DNA of 64,000 bases from Marinomonas posidonica IVIA-Po-181 (GTDB taxonomy: Bacteria > Pseudomonadota > Gammaproteobacteria > Pseudomonadales > Marinomonadaceae). Shown piece after piece: positions 19,913 to 28,797 of this stretch; position 1 is the stretch's first letter; each line of letters opens with the position of its first letter. A program made the translations under genes and the position numbers. A model generated the notes under the pieces. That model had not been told where the DNA came from, did no database searches, and saw only the letters and a list, made by a program, of their open reading frames with translations. The DNA is taken from positions 2,157,001 through 2,221,000 of the forward strand of contig NC_015559.1 of assembly GCF_000214215.1 (NCBI RefSeq), read 5' to 3'.

Positions 19913-20845
19913 GTGGACGCAGATCTAATCACACAAATTTTGTTCGCCGCCATTAAAACAGGCACCCCATTATTGTTTATTGCTTTAGGAGAAGTGATTT
20001 GCGAAAAATCCGGCATTCTAAACTTAGGACAAGAAGGCATGATGCTGATGGGGGCTGTCGTCGGATTTCTAGCCGCATACACCACTGGCAGTATGGGACT
20101 CGGTGTTCTGGCCGCAATGATAATGGGTTCCTTAATGAGCCTGATATTTGCCGTATTAGTACTACAACTTGGCGCCAATCAAGTTGCTACAGGTTTAGCC
20201 TTAACCATATTTGGCACAGGATTAAGCGCATTTGTTGGTTCAGGTGTGGTTGGTCAAACCATCCAAGGCTTTGCACCAATTGAAATCCCTCTGCTATCCG
20301 AGATCCCGTACCTTAGCGAGATTTTGTTCAAACATGACATACTTGTCTACCTGTCTTTTGCCATCACCATAGCACTCTACTTTGTGGTCAATAAAACCCG
20401 TGTGGGACTGACATTAAAAGCTGTCGGTGAAAACCCTAATGCCGCCAACGCCATTGGCATCAAAGTCCTACAAGTTCGTTACTTAGCCATCATGTTTGGT
20501 GGTGCCATGGCAGGCATTTCTGGGGCTTATATGTCGCTTGTTTATACCCCTATGTGGGTAGAAAACATGACCGCTGGACGCGGTTGGATCGCCCTTGCCT
20601 TAGTGGTATTCGCTTCGTGGCGCATTGGTCGCATCATGCTCGGAGCCTATTTGTTCGGATTGGCCAGCATTATGCATTTGGTTTTACAAGGCTTGGGCTG
20701 GTCAATCTCGCCAAACCTATTAGCCATGTTGCCTTACGTGGCCACCGTCATTGTTATGGTGATCATTAGTGCCGATCACTTTAAAGAAAAACTGCTTGCG
20801 CCTCGATCTCTAGGAAAGCCATTCGATCCTAGAAACATGGCGTAA
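19913..20845 (+). CDS. Nucleoside/purine ABC transporter permease, second subunit
   Basis: A 310-residue BPD_transp_2 permease (YufQ/NupQ type) with about eight to nine helices and the conserved ILNLGQEGMMLMGA motif near residue 38. The start is a GTG at 19913 with AGGAG nine bases upstream (within TAGGAGCTCACTGTG). It lies 9 bases after the first permease. About 70 bases separate it from the binding-protein gene, including a small GCCC-TTA-GGGC hairpin at 20883-20893 that could stabilise or attenuate the transcript. Confidence 0.9.
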   Translation: MDADLITQILFAAIKTGTPLLFIALGEVICEKSGILNLGQEGMMLMGAVVGFLAAYTTGSMGLGVLAAMIMGSLMSLIFAVLVLQLGANQVATGLALTIFGTGLSAFVGSGVVGQTIQGFAPIEIPLLSEIPYLSEILFKHDILVYLSFAITIALYFVVNKTRVGLTLKAVGENPNAANAIGIKVLQVRYLAIMFGGAMAGISGAYMSLVYTPMWVENMTAGRGWIALALVVFASWRIGRIMLGAYLFGLASIMHLVLQGLGWSISPNLLAMLPYVATVIVMVIISADHFKEKLLAPRSLGKPFDPRNMA

Positions 20846-20914
20846 CACCGTTATTAAACACTTCAACTACGAAGAGCAATAAGCCCTTAGGGCACACAAT
20901 AGGAGCAAAACAAC

Positions 20915-21982
20915 ATGAAACTAAAATCGTTACTACTTAGCTTAGGACTTTTGGCTGGCGCCACCGCCGTTCAAGCCGAAGATCCATTAAAAGTCGGCTT
21001 TGTATACGTTGGTCCAGTCGGAGATCTAGGTTGGAGTTATGAGCATGATTTAGGCCGCATCGGTCTTGAAAAGCACTTTGGCGACAAAGTTGAAACAACC
21101 TATGTTGAAAACGTACCGGAAGGTGCTGATGCTGAACGTGTTATTACGCAATTAGCAAAAGCAGGGAATGATTTGATCTTCACAACCTCTTTCGGCTTCA
21201 TGAACCCTACTGTAAAAGTGGCTAAGCGTTTTCCAAAAGTCACCTTCGAGCACGCCACTGGCTACAAACGTTCTCGTAACGTAGGCACCTATGTGTTGCG
21301 TACCTATGAAGGTCGATATGTATCTGGTGTCGCTGCTGGCATGATGACCAAAACCAACACCATTGGTTACATTGCGTCCTTCCCAATTCCTGAAGTAATC
21401 CGTGATATTGATACGGTTTACATGGCAGCGAAGAAGGTCAATCCAGACGTTAAAATTAAAATCGTTTGGGTGAACTCTTGGTACGATCCAGGTAAAGAAA
21501 CGGATGCCGCCAATGCACTAATGGACCAAGGTGTCGACATCTTGATCCAACATACCGACAGCCCAGCCCCACAAATTGCGGCGGAAAAACGCGGCATGCG
21601 CTCTATTGGCCAAGCGTCTAACATGAGTAAATTCGCACCAGAAGCTCATATGTTCTCCGTTCGTGACAACTGGACACCTTATTATGTCAATGTTGCTGAA
21701 GAGGTAATGAACAACACTTGGAAGCCTAGCGATTATTGGGGTGGTTTTAAAGAGGACATGTTAACGATTGAATCCATCAATCCAAACTTACCTGCGGATG
21801 TTAAAGCAAAAATCAAAGAAACATACGCCGCGATCAAGTCAGGTGAACTGAAGCCGTTTACTGGTCCAATCAAGGATAACAAAGGTAATATCGTGGTACC
21901 TGAAGGTCATTCACTGACTGACGAAGAGCTTGCTCAAGTTAATTGGTATGTGGAAGGCATTACAGACGAAATTCCTCGCTAA
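20915..21982 (+). CDS. BMP-family substrate-binding protein of the purine ABC transporter
   Basis: A 355-residue periplasmic binding protein of the BMP/PnrA (Med) family. It has a cleavable signal peptide (MKLKSLLLSLGLLAGATAVQA, cut before EDP) rather than a lipobox, so it should be soluble in the periplasm. The BMP fold is seen from PLKVGFVYVGPVGDLGWSY onward, with GRYVSGVAAGMMTKT and NSWYDPGKETDAANALM blocks. BMP proteins bind nucleosides or purine bases and deliver them to YufOPQ-type permeases. The ATG follows AGGAG. The gene ends the operon at a clear terminator. Confidence 0.93.
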   Translation: MKLKSLLLSLGLLAGATAVQAEDPLKVGFVYVGPVGDLGWSYEHDLGRIGLEKHFGDKVETTYVENVPEGADAERVITQLAKAGNDLIFTTSFGFMNPTVKVAKRFPKVTFEHATGYKRSRNVGTYVLRTYEGRYVSGVAAGMMTKTNTIGYIASFPIPEVIRDIDTVYMAAKKVNPDVKIKIVWVNSWYDPGKETDAANALMDQGVDILIQHTDSPAPQIAAEKRGMRSIGQASNMSKFAPEAHMFSVRDNWTPYYVNVAEEVMNNTWKPSDYWGGFKEDMLTIESINPNLPADVKAKIKETYAAIKSGELKPFTGPIKDNKGNIVVPEGHSLTDEELAQVNWYVEGITDEIPR

Positions 21983-21988
21983 AATTTC

Positions 21989-22028
21989 TATACAGCCAGC
22001 GCTGCTGGCTGTATATTCCCCTTTTTTT
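21989..22028 (+). terminator. Rho-independent terminator after the BMP operon
   Basis: Stem ATACAGCCAGC / GCTGGCTGTAT around a three-base loop, then a T-run at 22022-22028. It separates the transporter operon from adenine deaminase. Confidence 0.88.
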
Positions 22029-22130
22029 AAATTCATCATCTCACTACGCGACAGATAATGCGTAAAACGTTGCGTTTTTCGTTATAGTTTATTCTATTGA
22101 TCGCAACCATCTAGTTTGAAAGGTAACATC

Positions 22131-23150
22131 ATGGACAATACAGCCTCATTGGTGGCTCTCTCCCAAGCCATGCCCAAAACCGAATTGCATCTTCATATTG
22201 AAGGTACCTTTGAGCCTGAGCAGATGTTTGCCATCGCTCAACGTAACCAAGTTGCTCTCAAATATGATACCGTTGACGCTCTCAAAGACGCCTACCAATT
22301 TACCAACTTACAAGACTTTTTAGACCTGTATTATCAAGGTATGTCCGTGCTTCTACATGAAGCCGATTTCTACGATTTAACCATGGCCTACCTAAATAAA
22401 GTCCACAGTGAAAATGTGGTCCATGTGGAAATTTTCTTTGATCCGCAAGGCCACACCGAACGCGGAATCCCCTTTGATGTCCAAATAAAAGGCATTCGTC
22501 GGGCATTAGAAGATGCCAAAAAACAATGGGGCATGACCTATCAACTAATTATGTCTTTCCTACGTCATTTAAGCGAAGACAGCGCTTTTCAAACCTTAAA
22601 AGAAGCAACACCTTTCTTAGATTGGATAGACGGTGTTGGACTCGACAGCTCAGAGGTCGGACACCCACCAGAAAAATTTGCTAATGTGTTTAAAGCATGC
22701 CGCGATCTTGGCCTAAAAGTGACAGCTCACGCAGGTGAAGAAGGGCCGCCAGACTATGTATGGCAAGCACTTGATCTTATTCATGTGGATCGTATTGACC
22801 ACGGCAACCGAGCATTAGAAGACGAAAAGTTGATCGCTGAGATTAAACACAGAGAGTTAACCCTGACAGTTTGCCCTCTGTCCAACCTCAAACTTTGTGT
22901 GGTCGATGACATGAATGATCACCCGATTAGAAAGATGTTAGCTCTGGGATTGATGGCGACGGTTAATTCAGACGATCCAGCTTACTTTGGTGGCTACATG
23001 AATGACAACTACCAAGCCTTAATTGAGCAGAGCAAAATCAATCGTAATGAACTTTATCAGCTCGCCAAAAATGGCATTACTGGCAGCTGGATGGACGAGG
23101 CAACTAAGCGTATTCATTTAGATACGTTAACGCATCTATTCCAAGCTTAA
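22131..23150 (+). CDS. Adenine deaminase (ADA-like family)
   Basis: A 339-residue amidohydrolase of the adenosine/adenine deaminase family. Zinc ligands and catalytic residues are visible: HLHIEGTFEPE at about residue 20, AHAGEEGPPDY near 200, DRIDHGNRAL near 225, TVCPLSNLKLC near 250 and VNSDDPAYF near 290. The features ...FLDLYYQGMSVL and the short N-terminus match the adenine-specific ADE subgroup rather than adenosine deaminase, giving adenine to hypoxanthine plus ammonia. The ATG at 22131 is preferred over one at 22116 because AAAGGT lies just before it. Downstream of a purine-type transporter, supporting a role in purine salvage or nitrogen supply. Confidence 0.88.
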   Translation: MDNTASLVALSQAMPKTELHLHIEGTFEPEQMFAIAQRNQVALKYDTVDALKDAYQFTNLQDFLDLYYQGMSVLLHEADFYDLTMAYLNKVHSENVVHVEIFFDPQGHTERGIPFDVQIKGIRRALEDAKKQWGMTYQLIMSFLRHLSEDSAFQTLKEATPFLDWIDGVGLDSSEVGHPPEKFANVFKACRDLGLKVTAHAGEEGPPDYVWQALDLIHVDRIDHGNRALEDEKLIAEIKHRELTLTVCPLSNLKLCVVDDMNDHPIRKMLALGLMATVNSDDPAYFGGYMNDNYQALIEQSKINRNELYQLAKNGITGSWMDEATKRIHLDTLTHLFQA

Positions 23151-23243
23151 AGTCAAATTTCAGCCAAGGATGGCATTTGGTTTTATCATCTCAAAAGCAA
23201 TGTGTTATGATCCTCGGCAATTAAATCTACTGAGTTGTTTTCC

Positions 23244-23615
23244 ATGTCAGATACACCAAATTTAGACGAAGTTTTTTTTCGCCTTACCAGTAATGACCGT
23301 TACAGCCAAATGGTCGAGCGCCTTAGCCAAGGCCAATCCATTTGGACCTTAGCCGACGAGCAAGGCTGCTTACTCATTCAACTCAGTTCAGACAAGGTCC
23401 TACCTATTTGGCTGAGCGAAACTCAAGCACTGCAATGGGCTGAAAAAGACTATCCCGACTTTAAAGGTCTTGAAATCAGCGCTGTTGATTGGCAAGAAAA
23501 ATGGTTACCTGGCATGATCAATGATAAATTTGCGGTCGGTGCGGCACCTAATATGGCTGGCGAATGCATTGTGTCATCAGCAGAAGAACACGCTCACGAT
23601 ATTCAATCCGTTTAA
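23244..23615 (+). CDS. DUF2750 family protein
   Basis: A 123-residue small protein starting MSDTPNLDEVFFRL, resembling the DUF2750 family of uncharacterised gammaproteobacterial proteins. It is soluble, acidic and tryptophan-rich in the middle (IWTLADEQG, LPIWLSETQALQWAEKDYP). No catalytic motif is evident. A TTG nine bases upstream is in frame but the ATG fits better. An extended -10 element (TG-n-TATGAT at 23203-23211) sits about 30 bases before the start, so it probably has its own promoter. Function unknown. Confidence 0.75.
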   Translation: MSDTPNLDEVFFRLTSNDRYSQMVERLSQGQSIWTLADEQGCLLIQLSSDKVLPIWLSETQALQWAEKDYPDFKGLEISAVDWQEKWLPGMINDKFAVGAAPNMAGECIVSSAEEHAHDIQSV

Positions 23616-23648
23616 TAAGCTACACTCGTCATATTTACTGTCTAGCTG

Positions 23649-24158
23649 ATGCACTCGTCTATGCTTCATCTACCAAATGCTAAAACACACTTCGGTGTGT
23701 TGTTTGGCTTATTCTGTGTGTTCTTAATCTATTTTGGACCATTATATTCGCAGTTAGCGAAAACGCTGCAAGACGATGAATCCACATCGACGATAGCAGC
23801 AAAGCATTCCTCGCATCAGCATCATCAAGACGCACATATTGCAACAAACCAGGCGACAGATCCTACGCCACACAAGCACCATAAGTCTGCTAAACCAGCC
23901 ACCTCAAATAGCATGGAGCATCACCGACATCATGCAAAAATTGAAGGTAGCACTAATCTTTTGGAAGCCTGTGGGTACTGTTCACTGCTCTTTCATTTAA
24001 GCTGGTTAAATACTAAAAGCTTTACCATTGTTCCATTAGAAAAAGAGTCATACCCCAGCGTGATTTATGCGACATTAGTGCGTAAATACCTGTCCATATT
24101 CACCCCCCTTAATCCTCGAGCACCACCGCCAGATTCGCGTTTTACTAGCCTTAAATAA
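23649..24158 (+). CDS. DUF2946-like membrane protein with His-rich segment
   Basis: A 169-residue protein, one N-terminal membrane helix (FGVLFGLFCVFLIYFGPLY) followed by a histidine-rich hydrophilic stretch (about residues 50-100, many HH and HxxH) and a CGYCSLLFHLSWL segment, the layout of DUF2946 proteins. The histidines and CxxC suggest metal binding, perhaps copper, but this is inferred. It lies just ahead of a PepSY membrane protein, a common neighbour in copper or siderophore gene groups. The start could also be the ATG at 23661; neither has a strong ribosome-binding site. Confidence 0.65.
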   Translation: MHSSMLHLPNAKTHFGVLFGLFCVFLIYFGPLYSQLAKTLQDDESTSTIAAKHSSHQHHQDAHIATNQATDPTPHKHHKSAKPATSNSMEHHRHHAKIEGSTNLLEACGYCSLLFHLSWLNTKSFTIVPLEKESYPSVIYATLVRKYLSIFTPLNPRAPPPDSRFTSLK

Positions 24159-24214
24159 CAATAGTGAACACCATGTTCAGGGGCACCTTGGTGCCAAGTA
24201 AAATGAGAGAAAAT

Positions 24215-25588
24215 ATGTCTAGCCAAATGAATAATGAAGCCTCATCCAATGCGTTGTTGCTTCTCATCACACGCCTGCATTTTTATGTTGGTCTGTTTGT
24301 CGGTCCATTTATCTTTATCGCAGCCTTGACCGGCACCTTATACATACTGTCACCACAGATTGAACAAGCCGTCTATAAAGACGTATTAACCACTCAAAGT
24401 CGTGGTGATTATCAACCTCTAGCCAATCAAATTGCAGCGGCTCGGTCTCATCTAACCAGTGATTTAACCTTGTTCGCTGTGCGTCCAGCACCAGAAATAG
24501 GTGATAACACGCGCGTTATGTTTTTAGACCCTACGGCTCGCTTAACCGGTGCAAGAGCGTTGTTTATCGATCCTGTGACCCTAAATTTGAAAGGAAACCT
24601 GCCCGTTTATGGCACCAGTGGCGTACTGCCAATTCGTACGACCATTGACTTTTTCCACCGTCAATTACTACTCGGAGAAGTGGGTCGCTATTACAGTGAG
24701 CTAGCCGCTTCCTGGTTATGGATTGCGGCCCTGGGTGGGATATTTTTGTGGTATAAAGGCGGCAAAAAAAACCAATCTGAAGTGGCCAGTAAAACCGCGC
24801 ATTTACGCAAACGTCGTCGCCATTATCAATTAGGCTTATGGATCTTTGTGGGACTCATTTTCGTCTCTGCAACAGGTCTGACTTGGTCAAAATGGGCCGG
24901 TAGCAACATCGGCAGTTTAAGAGCCTCCATTGGTTGGGTCACGCCATCTGTTGATCTCAGTTTATCGCAACACAAAACAAACCAACAAAGCGATGAACAC
25001 CTTGACCATGCCCACCACGGCTCATCAAAAATGGCCACTTCTGGCGTGGGCAGCCATAACTCGGATTTATTGTTTGATGGCGTTCTAAAAGCGGCCCGCG
25101 ATGCCGGCATTGATGCTAATAAGATCGAAATTAAACCTGACCGTACCGGTCACAAAGCCTGGTTTGTCCGTGAAATTGACCGTTCTTGGCCGACACAAGT
25201 GGACAGTGTGGCGGTAGACACAAGGACCATGACGGTAACCAGCCGTGCCAACTTCGACGCCTTCCCTCTTGTCGCTAAGTTAATCCGCTGGGGCATCGAT
25301 GCCCACATGGGAGTACTGTTTGGTGTTCCTAATCAGATCTTGTTAACCCTATTCGGGCTGTCTGTTTGTATGATGATCATTTGGGGCTACAAAATGTGGT
25401 GGATTCGACGCCCTAACGCAGGCTCGACATCGAAACCCTTATTACAGGCATGGAGCAAGCTGACAAGCGGTCAAAAAGTCATGACCTTTGGTGTGGCGAT
25501 TGCACTTGGTCTTAGCATGCCAGTCATGGGGGTGAGCCTAATCCTCTTCCTATTGATTGATGCTTGGCGTTGGAAAAACGCCGCATAG
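24215..25588 (+). CDS. PepSY-associated transmembrane protein (PiuB-like)
   Basis: About 457 residues from ATG 24215 (MSSQMNNEASSNALLLL), the start with a GAGA-type site before it; ATGs at 24164 and 24203 are also possible. Four or five membrane helices: LHFYVGLFVGPFIFIAALTG, SWLWIAALGGIFLWY, LGLWIFVGLIFVSATGLTW, and two near the C-terminus. PepSY-type periplasmic loops lie between, one His-rich (DHAHHGSS). The family (PepSY_TM, including PiuB and related iron-regulated proteins) is linked to iron or siderophore uptake and flavin reduction. A role with the preceding DUF2946 protein in metal handling is inferred. A terminator follows at once. Confidence 0.85.
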   Translation: MSSQMNNEASSNALLLLITRLHFYVGLFVGPFIFIAALTGTLYILSPQIEQAVYKDVLTTQSRGDYQPLANQIAAARSHLTSDLTLFAVRPAPEIGDNTRVMFLDPTARLTGARALFIDPVTLNLKGNLPVYGTSGVLPIRTTIDFFHRQLLLGEVGRYYSELAASWLWIAALGGIFLWYKGGKKNQSEVASKTAHLRKRRRHYQLGLWIFVGLIFVSATGLTWSKWAGSNIGSLRASIGWVTPSVDLSLSQHKTNQQSDEHLDHAHHGSSKMATSGVGSHNSDLLFDGVLKAARDAGIDANKIEIKPDRTGHKAWFVREIDRSWPTQVDSVAVDTRTMTVTSRANFDAFPLVAKLIRWGIDAHMGVLFGVPNQILLTLFGLSVCMMIIWGYKMWWIRRPNAGSTSKPLLQAWSKLTSGQKVMTFGVAIALGLSMPVMGVSLILFLLIDAWRWKNAA

Positions 25589-25596
25589 GATTCAGT

Positions 25597-25626
25597 GACC
25601 GAGTCATTTGGCTCGGTCTTTTTTTT
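25597..25626 (+). terminator. Rho-independent terminator
   Basis: Stem GACCGAG / CTCGGTC with an eight-base loop, then eight to nine T. An in-frame GTG at 25595 for the next gene would overlap this hairpin, which argues for the later start of that gene. Confidence 0.85.
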
Positions 25627-25696
25627 ATCAAAATCAATCCATTATGGTAAAGAATGCACCAACCAGTACAATACCCCCTTCTCACAAAAAGATACA

Positions 25697-26644
25697 ATGG
25701 CCATGACACCAGCAATTCTCGACACCTTAACCCAGCATGTTTTCGCTCAACTACCGCAAACCCCGAACCAGGTCAGAAGACTCTTTCATGGACGAGGTCG
25801 GTGTTTTGAAGGCTTAGAGCAAATTACCGTCGACTTTTTGGCTGGACAATTGTTCATTGCCCTATTTAAAGAAATATCACCGGCTGATGAGCACAGCTTA
25901 ATGGAGAGGCTACTCAGTTGGACTCAGCAAGAAGCGTGGCCAACCAGTAATATCAAAGCGCTTCTGATTCAATATCGTTATCGACCAAATCATCCAACCC
26001 AAGTCTTGTGGGGAGAAGGAGAAAAGGATCTTGTTGTCGATGAAGAAGGTTTAAAATTTCAACTGACCTTAGGACGAAACCAAAATGCGGGATTGTTTCT
26101 GGACATGCGTTATGGCCGTCGCTGGGTGACAGAACACAGTCAGAACAAGCGAGTTTTAAATCTGTTTGCCTATACTTGTGGATTCTCAGTGGCAGCCATT
26201 GAAGGCAAAGCAGAAATGGTGGTCAATTTGGACATGGCAAAAGGTGCTCTCAATCGAGGGCGAGATAATCACCGTTTAAATGACCACGATCTAACTAAGG
26301 TGAAATTCTTTGCTCATGATATTTTTAAATCTTGGGGGAAAATTAAAAAATACGGCCACTATGATCTCATCATTATTGACCCACCAAGCTTTCAAAAAGG
26401 CAGCTTTGCCCTCACCACAGACTATCAAAAAATTCTTCGTCGACTACCAGAATTGCTTAACGAGAATGGTCAAGTCTTAGCATGTGTTAATGATCCAAGC
26501 CTACCGGCTCAATTTTTAATCGATAGCATGCAACTCGAAGCGCCTGAGTTGCATTTTCAATGTCGTCTAGAGAACCCACCTGAGTTCCCAGATATTGATA
26601 TAGAAAGTGGTCTAAAAGCCCTTATTTTCAGCAAAAGCACATAA
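25697..26644 (+). CDS. Class I SAM-dependent RNA methyltransferase, RlmI-like
   Basis: About 315 residues from ATG 25697 (MAMTPAILDTL). The core resembles the RlmI/YccW C-terminal domain: NAGLFLDMRYGRRWV, the SAM motif RVLNLFAYTCGFSVAA, NLDMAKGALNRGRDNHRLN, and the catalytic-region DLIIIDPPSFQKGSF. It has no N-terminal PUA domain, so it is shorter than true RlmI (about 396). It is best called an RlmI-like cytosine-type rRNA or RNA methyltransferase of unknown target. An earlier GTG at 25595 lies in the terminator and is rejected. It ends two bases from the converging LysR gene. Confidence 0.85.
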   Translation: MAMTPAILDTLTQHVFAQLPQTPNQVRRLFHGRGRCFEGLEQITVDFLAGQLFIALFKEISPADEHSLMERLLSWTQQEAWPTSNIKALLIQYRYRPNHPTQVLWGEGEKDLVVDEEGLKFQLTLGRNQNAGLFLDMRYGRRWVTEHSQNKRVLNLFAYTCGFSVAAIEGKAEMVVNLDMAKGALNRGRDNHRLNDHDLTKVKFFAHDIFKSWGKIKKYGHYDLIIIDPPSFQKGSFALTTDYQKILRRLPELLNENGQVLACVNDPSLPAQFLIDSMQLEAPELHFQCRLENPPEFPDIDIESGLKALIFSKST

Positions 26645-26646
26645 CA

Positions 26647-27558
26647 CTAAACGCCATCTTTACTCACCACAGACCAACGTTCTAACAGAATATTAATAAA
26701 CAGGTCCGCCGCAGGAGACAGTGACGTTGAACTGCGCTTAACCAAACCAATTGAACGATCAATTTGTTGGCCTTTTAAAGGCCGTGAGGTTAATACCGAC
26801 GCCGTACTGAGAGGCATCGCCAGCTTAGGGACAATGGAAATCCCTAAGCCCATTTCCACCAACCCAAGTGACGTGGATAAATGCTGCACTTCATAAAAAC
26901 TGTTTAAATTCACTTGATCTCGAGCTAAAGATTTATCGAGTAAAATGCGGTTACCACTGGCTCGACCGACACTGATTAATTTATAAGGCGTGATGTCTTC
27001 CCAAGAGACTTCGTCCAAGTCACACAATGGATGATCTTTGCGCAAACACACCACAAATGGATCATCCAATAAAGGGGTAAACGACACTTCAGGGTGTTGA
27101 GCAATCGCCATATTAATCCCAAAATCCGCATCACCGCGAATCACAGACTCCAGTCCATGATTGGCGCTTTCATCCAGAATTTGAATGCGAATCCCTGGAT
27201 AACGTTCATTAAAGACATTGATCACACTCGGCAAAAAATAAAACGCCGCGGTAGGGATACAAGCAATAGTGACCTTACCTTTTTGCTGCGATGCCATGTC
27301 CTTTATGCCTAAAACAGACAACTCAAATTCTTCCACCATGCGCCTTGCTTTTGGTAAAAACTCTCGGCCGACCGATGTCAGCCAGGTTTTTCGAGTGGTA
27401 CGCTCAAACAAGGGCGCACCCAAAATAGCTTCTAATTTTTGCATCCTACGACTCAACGCAGGCTGAGATAAATGGGTTAATTCCGCAGCATCGTGGAAGT
27501 TTCCAGTTTCAGCAACACGGATAAAAATCACCAAATCCTTGAATTCAATTTGATGCAT
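26647..27558 (-). CDS. LysR-family transcriptional regulator
   Basis: A 303-residue LTTR with an N-terminal winged helix-turn-helix (about residues 5-64, FHDAAELTHLSQPALSRRMQKLE) and a periplasmic-binding-like effector domain. The ATG at 27558 has AGGAG five bases ahead; a GTG six bases earlier would overlap that site. It is divergent from the 4-oxalomesaconate tautomerase-like gene and shares the 115-base gap with it, the standard layout for an LTTR controlling its neighbour. It probably senses an aromatic-derived or tricarboxylic acid intermediate and controls the tautomerase-TctC-TctAB genes; the effector is unknown. Confidence 0.9.
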   Translation of the reverse strand: MHQIEFKDLVIFIRVAETGNFHDAAELTHLSQPALSRRMQKLEAILGAPLFERTTRKTWLTSVGREFLPKARRMVEEFELSVLGIKDMASQQKGKVTIACIPTAAFYFLPSVINVFNERYPGIRIQILDESANHGLESVIRGDADFGINMAIAQHPEVSFTPLLDDPFVVCLRKDHPLCDLDEVSWEDITPYKLISVGRASGNRILLDKSLARDQVNLNSFYEVQHLSTSLGLVEMGLGISIVPKLAMPLSTASVLTSRPLKGQQIDRSIGLVKRSSTSLSPAADLFINILLERWSVVSKDGV

Positions 27559-27673
27559 GACCACTCCTATTAATTCGTTTTGCGCATCAATTATGCACTA
27601 TCTTTGCATTTGATGCAGCAATAACGAATGTGAGACTTTAGCGCTAAGTTCAAACAACAAAAGGTTTATTTCA

Positions 27674-28735
27674 ATGTCACAAACCATCTCCTGCATGATT
27701 ATGCGTGGCGGTACCTCTCGAGGCCCTTATTTCAACATGTCTGATTTGCCTTCAGATCGAGAAGCCTGCGCAGATATTTTGATGAAGGTGATGGGGTCAG
27801 GTCACGAGCTTCAGCTTGATGGCATTGGTGGTGGCAACAGCTTAACCAGCAAAGTGGCTATGGTGGGTCCTTCCACTCATCCTGATGCCGATGTAGATTA
27901 TTTGTTTGCACAAGTCAGCATCATTGAAAAAAAAGTCGACTTTGCGCCAAATTGCGGCAATATGCTCGCGGGGGTTGCTCCCTTCGCCATTGAAACGGGC
28001 TTATTCCCAGCTCTGCAAGACAAAACCACGGTGCGTATTCACAATTTGAACACGGGGAAAATCATTCACTCGACCGTTCTAACACCTAATGGGCAAGTAG
28101 AATACAAAGGTGACATTACCATCAGCGGAACCAACTCACCTGGTGCCCCTATTGAACTAACCTTCCTTGATGTAGAAGGAGCTAAAACAGGTAAATTGCT
28201 GCCAACAGGGAACAAAACAAATCAAATTGATTCTGTTGAAGTCACTTGCATCGACGCCGCCACACCAGTCGTCATTATCAATGCGGCCGAATTAGGAAAA
28301 ACAGGACATGAAGCCCCATCCGAATTAGATGAAGACCATGAGTTCATGTCACGCTTAGAGAATATTCGCTTACAAGCCGGTGAATTAATGGGCATGGGTG
28401 ACGTATCAGAATCCGTTATTCCGAAACCCATTTTGCTTTCACCCGCCTCTCAGGGCGGCACGGTTTGCGCACGTTATTTTGTTCCTCACAAGTGCCATAA
28501 AGCACTCGCTGTGACCGGCAGTATTGCCATTGTCACCGCTTGCTGTTTGCCAGGTACTGTGGCGTCAAAACTGATTGGTGATACAGGGAACACCTCCTTT
28601 TTCACCTTGGAACACCCATCAGGGAAGATAGAGCTTACGGCTCAACGTAAGGATGACGATCCATCAGAGTTAAACAGCGTATCACTGATACGCACAGCGA
28701 AGAAGATACTGTCCGGTACGGTATACCTCAATTAA
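27674..28735 (+). CDS. PrpF-family isomerase, probable 4-oxalomesaconate tautomerase
   Basis: A 353-residue PrpF/diaminopimelate-epimerase-fold protein. It begins SCMIMRGGTSRGPYF, the hallmark of the GalD/PrpF group, with the paired catalytic-region cysteines in FAPNCGNMLAG near residue 95 and GGTVCARYFV near 265. The closest known role is 4-oxalomesaconate tautomerase (GalD), which handles an intermediate of gallate or protocatechuate 4,5-cleavage. PrpF-type aconitate isomerisation is the main alternative. Since the next genes are a tricarboxylate transporter, the substrate may enter as a C6 tri- or dicarboxylate. No ring-cleavage dioxygenase is in the window, so the pathway is open. Confidence 0.8.
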   Translation: MSQTISCMIMRGGTSRGPYFNMSDLPSDREACADILMKVMGSGHELQLDGIGGGNSLTSKVAMVGPSTHPDADVDYLFAQVSIIEKKVDFAPNCGNMLAGVAPFAIETGLFPALQDKTTVRIHNLNTGKIIHSTVLTPNGQVEYKGDITISGTNSPGAPIELTFLDVEGAKTGKLLPTGNKTNQIDSVEVTCIDAATPVVIINAAELGKTGHEAPSELDEDHEFMSRLENIRLQAGELMGMGDVSESVIPKPILLSPASQGGTVCARYFVPHKCHKALAVTGSIAIVTACCLPGTVASKLIGDTGNTSFFTLEHPSGKIELTAQRKDDDPSELNSVSLIRTAKKILSGTVYLN

Positions 28736-28797
28736 CCGTTTCAATACAGATTAGTAATGGTATTGATTAGTCATAAAAACAAGAAAGGAAAAATTCG

